A DNA stretch of 64,000 nt from Acidobacteriota bacterium (GTDB taxonomy: Bacteria > Acidobacteriota > Vicinamibacteria > Vicinamibacterales > SCN-69-37), in NCBI GenBank assembly GCA_016716905.1, contig JADJUS010000022.1:979501-1043500 (forward strand), read 5' to 3'. A program made the position numbers and the translations under genes. Shown here one piece after another: positions 62,226 to 64,000 of this stretch. Each line of letters begins with the position of its first letter. Position 1 is the first letter of the stretch. The notes below the pieces were generated by a model. That model was not told the origin of the DNA. It made no database searches and saw nothing but the letters and a program-made list of their open reading frames with translations.

Positions 62226-62282
62226 TACTTAGGTATTGACATAAGTATTTCAGCCTGCGTATAGTTAGGTTTGTGCCTAACC
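62226..62282 (+). promoter_or_regulatory. Promoter and operator of the ArsR/SRPBCC operon
   Basis: -35 TTGACA (62236-62241), 18-bp spacer, -10 TATAGT (62260-62265), which ends 7 nt before GTG 62273. The inverted repeat TACTTA...TAAGTA flanks the -35 box, and TTAGG-N6-CCTAA spans the start codon. Both could bind the ArsR-type repressor encoded immediately downstream. Confidence 0.7.
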
Positions 62283-62650
62283 GACACACGGCTGACCGAG
62301 AGACGCGTGGCTACCTGTCCCCGACGTCGCTCGATGCGATCTTCAGAGGGTTGGCCGATCCGACCAGGCGCGCCGTGCTTGAGCGGTTGAGCCGCGGCCC
62401 CACGCCCGTGACCGAGTTGGCGCAACCATTCGACATGGCCCTTCCTTCGTTCACGCAACACCTGAACATTCTGGAAGGCTGTGGCCTCGTGAAATCCACA
62501 AAAACCGGCCGCGTGCGCACCTACACCCTGGTGCCGGCCTCACTCTCGCGAGCCGATGCCTGGCTGAACCGACAGCAGGCGCGATGGACCAGTCGACTCG
62601 ACCAACTGGACGCACTGTTACTACAGATGAAGGATCGCTCGAAATCATGA
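62273..62650 (+). CDS. ArsR-family winged-helix regulator
   Basis: 125 residues from GTG 62273: LDAIFRGLADPTRRAVLERLSRGPTPVTELAQPFDMALPSFTQHLNILEGCGLVKSTKTGRVRTYTLVPASL. The DPTRRAVLERL and SFTQHLNILE segments mark the metal-independent ArsR group that controls SRPBCC/AHSA1 genes. Its stop overlaps the SRPBCC start by 4 nt (ATGA). Confidence 0.92.
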   Translation: MPNRHTADRETRGYLSPTSLDAIFRGLADPTRRAVLERLSRGPTPVTELAQPFDMALPSFTQHLNILEGCGLVKSTKTGRVRTYTLVPASLSRADAWLNRQQARWTSRLDQLDALLLQMKDRSKS

Positions 62651-63144
62651 TGCACCCGAATACGCTCAACCCCGCGCTCGACCTCGTACTGGAACGCACG
62701 ATCGACGTACCACCCGCTCTGGTCTGGAAGGCGTGGACCACGCCCGAGTTGATGGTGCAGTGGTTCACGCCCGCGCCGTGGAAAACGGTCTCGTGCGAAG
62801 TAGATTTGCGGCCTGGCGGCATTTTTAAAACCGTCATGGAGTCGCCGGAGGGTCAGCGGATGGACCATGACCCTGGGTGCATTCTGGAAGTGGTGCACGA
62901 ACGAAAGCTTGTGTGGACCAGCGCCCTTGGGCCAGGCTATCGCCCGTCGAAAACGCCGGAGAGCCCGCTGGCCTTCTTCTTCACGGCCATCATCAGCATT
63001 GAGGCTCACGGCACGGGCTCACGGTATACGGCCACCGTCATCCACACTGACGAGGCCGGTGCTGCCCGGCATCGCGAGATGGGTTTTCACGAGGGCTGGG
63101 GCAGCGCGCTCGATCAACTCGTAGCGCTCATGCACAAGGCCTGA
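62647..63144 (+). CDS. SRPBCC (AHSA1-like) protein
   Basis: 165 residues from ATG 62647, overlapping the ArsR stop; an upstream reading from 62584 is less likely. LDLVLERTIDVPPALVWKAWTTPELMVQWFTPAPWKTVSCEVDLRPGG and FHEGWGSALDQLVALM define the AHSA1/CalC-like ligand-binding fold. Such pairs are typical in bacteria, but the ligand is generally unknown. Confidence 0.9.
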   Translation: MMHPNTLNPALDLVLERTIDVPPALVWKAWTTPELMVQWFTPAPWKTVSCEVDLRPGGIFKTVMESPEGQRMDHDPGCILEVVHERKLVWTSALGPGYRPSKTPESPLAFFFTAIISIEAHGTGSRYTATVIHTDEAGAARHREMGFHEGWGSALDQLVALMHKA

Positions 63145-63191
63145 GGCGCGCCGCCGGCAAGCGGCGCGCGGCAATGTCCGCTTCCGTCCAG

Positions 63192-63230
63192 TTGCAAATA
63201 CGTTCTTGATGCACCTATTCTTGGTGCAGT
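63192..63230 (+). promoter_or_regulatory. Promoter with TGCACC palindrome
   Basis: -35 TTGCAA (63192-63197), 18-bp spacer, -10 TATTCT (63216-63221). The palindrome TGCACC-N7-GGTGCA (63210-63228) spans the -10 box; it is a candidate site for the PadR regulator encoded from 63232. The spacing from the -10 box to ATG is 10 nt. Confidence 0.6.
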
Positions 63231-63231
63231 C

Positions 63232-63588
63232 ATGTCCTATCGATCGCCCGACGCGCTGCTGCCGCTGACTCCTGTTGCCTTCGAGATCCTGCTCGCGCTC
63301 GCCGACGAGCCGCTGCACGGTTACGCCATCCTGCAGGCCGTTGAGGCACGGCTCAGTGGACTGCTGCCGCTGCGCACCGGCACGTTGTATCGGTCGCTGG
63401 CGCGTCTTCTCGAGGACGAGCTGATTGAAGAGGCGGCGGCCAGAGATTCGACGGATGAGCGTCGCCGGTGTTACCGCATCACCACACATGGGCGCAAAGT
63501 CGCGGCGCTTGAGGCAGCCAGGCTTGAAGGCCAGGTCGTCGCGGCCAGAGCGCGCCGATTGCTGCCTTCCAGGAAGTTGCGTCCGTGA
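63232..63588 (+). CDS. PadR family transcriptional regulator
   Basis: 118 residues: PLTPVAFEILLALADEPLHGYAILQAVEARLSGLLPLRTGTLYRSLARLLEDELIEEAAARDSTDERRRCYRITTHGRKVAALE. Same family as 59177 but only weakly similar. Its stop overlaps the next start by 4 nt (GTGA), so it is again paired with a permease. Confidence 0.92.
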   Translation: MSYRSPDALLPLTPVAFEILLALADEPLHGYAILQAVEARLSGLLPLRTGTLYRSLARLLEDELIEEAAARDSTDERRRCYRITTHGRKVAALEAARLEGQVVAARARRLLPSRKLRP

Positions 63589-64000
63589 ACCGTTTTGCCT
63601 CCCGGTGGCATCGCCTGGCGATACGAGCCTATCCGCGGGCGTTCCGCGACAGGCTTGGCGACGACCTGCAGGACACGTTCCTTCGCCGCGTAGCGGCTGC
63701 GCGAGCGCGCAATGTGCTGCGTGGCGCCTTCGCCCTCGCCACCGGCCTGCTGGACACGTGTGCATCCGGCCTGGCTGAGAGATCAGCCGATCGCCGCGAG
63801 CGGATCCACAACGCCACCCACTCTTCATCGCCACCTCGGAGCCTGCTTATGACATGGGAATCCATCGTTAGTGACGTGCAACTCGCGTTGCGACACATCC
63901 GCAAGTCACCGGTCTTCGCCGCGATGACGGTGGCGACATTGGCCGTTGGCATCGGCGCGAACAGCGCAATCTTTTCTGCGGTGTATGCCGCGCTCCTCAA
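63585..64000 (+). CDS. MacB/FtsX-type acidobacterial permease, N-terminal part cut by window
   Basis: Starts at GTG 63585. The N-terminal cytoplasmic domain (RWHRLAIRAYPRAFRDRLGD) belongs to the second common ADOP subtype, with LGDDLQDTFLRR, followed by SDVQLALRHIRKSPVFAAMT and VATLAVGIGANSAIFSAVYA, the first transmembrane helix. It runs off the right edge. Confidence 0.88.
   Translation, partial: MNRFASRWHRLAIRAYPRAFRDRLGDDLQDTFLRRVAAARARNVLRGAFALATGLLDTCASGLAERSADRRERIHNATHSSSPPRSLLMTWESIVSDVQLALRHIRKSPVFAAMTVATLAVGIGANSAIFSAVYAALL

Noticed and set aside
1..64000. tRNA, rRNA, riboswitch, prophage or insertion sequence
   Set aside because: No cloverleaf-like segment, no rRNA stretch, no integrase or transposase gene and no recognisable riboswitch core were found by eye. 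A covariance-model scan would be needed to exclude small ncRNAs.

Overview
The window is about 64 kb of high-GC bacterial chromosome with dense, often 4-nt-overlapping genes. It looks like an acidobacterium, most likely of the class Vicinamibacteria. The reasons are two PadR-regulator/MacB-FtsX-type permease pairs of the kind multiplied in Acidobacteria, many secreted peptidases and lipoproteins, two TonB-dependent receptors and a DUF5916 protein. The assignment rests on gene content only; there is no rRNA marker, and I saw no tRNA, phage or IS element.

Layout. 1-4.5 kb is the end of a polysaccharide/glycan cluster: ABC-2 permease and Wzt-like ATPase, a glycosyltransferase and a nucleotidyltransferase-fold protein. 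4.4-9.3 kb holds a lipoprotein, polA and pcnB. 9.3-10.3 kb is a small membrane-protein gene framed by inverted repeats. 10.3-15.8 kb is a minus-strand run M23 peptidase - DUF1015 - serC - TonB receptor. 15.9-31.7 kb is mostly housekeeping and secreted hydrolases (M28 peptidase, ilvE, amidohydrolase, TonB receptor, DUF1028, ychF, DinB, an unusual SDR, DUF5916). 31.8-41.8 kb is a reductive pyrimidine (or hydantoin) catabolic island: NCS1 permease and PreA on the minus strand, then semialdehyde dehydrogenase, beta-ureidopropionase, dihydropyrimidinase and a class III aminotransferase on the plus strand. 43.9-53.8 kb is the most interesting part. It holds a nucleotidyltransferase, a 45-residue peptide with a perfectly spaced lasso-type leader motif, a GT2-TPR protein, a TIM-barrel glycosidase, two PqqD-like proteins, a GT2, an asparagine-synthetase-like enzyme, an HprK-like kinase and a GT4. 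53.8-64 kb has a cyclophilin, DUF885 peptidase, cystathionine beta-synthase, M20 peptidase, two PadR/permease modules and an ArsR/SRPBCC pair.

Cross-cutting observations. (1) At least ten starts have a TAnnnT -10 box only 6-10 nt upstream of ATG/GTG, which implies leaderless mRNAs; in the 44-54 kb cluster the recurring form is TAGGAT-N6-start. (2) Gene ends carry a hairpin repeat family whose stems differ between copies but stay self-complementary, often nested inside larger palindromes built of short tandem words; several of these elements supply the stop codons of the flanking genes. (3) Six single-base frameshifts, five of them placed in or beside short homopolymer runs and one in essential polA, point to residual assembly indels rather than gene decay.

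The candidate undescribed system is the 44-54 kb cluster. It has the leader motif, the PqqD/RRE-like domains, a cyclase-like ATP-dependent enzyme and a kinase known from some lasso-peptide clusters. However, the peptide ends four residues after the leader motif, no B2-type leader peptidase is present, and sugar-active enzymes dominate. A peptide that is phosphorylated or glycosylated as a carrier, rather than threaded into a lasso, is one testable reading.
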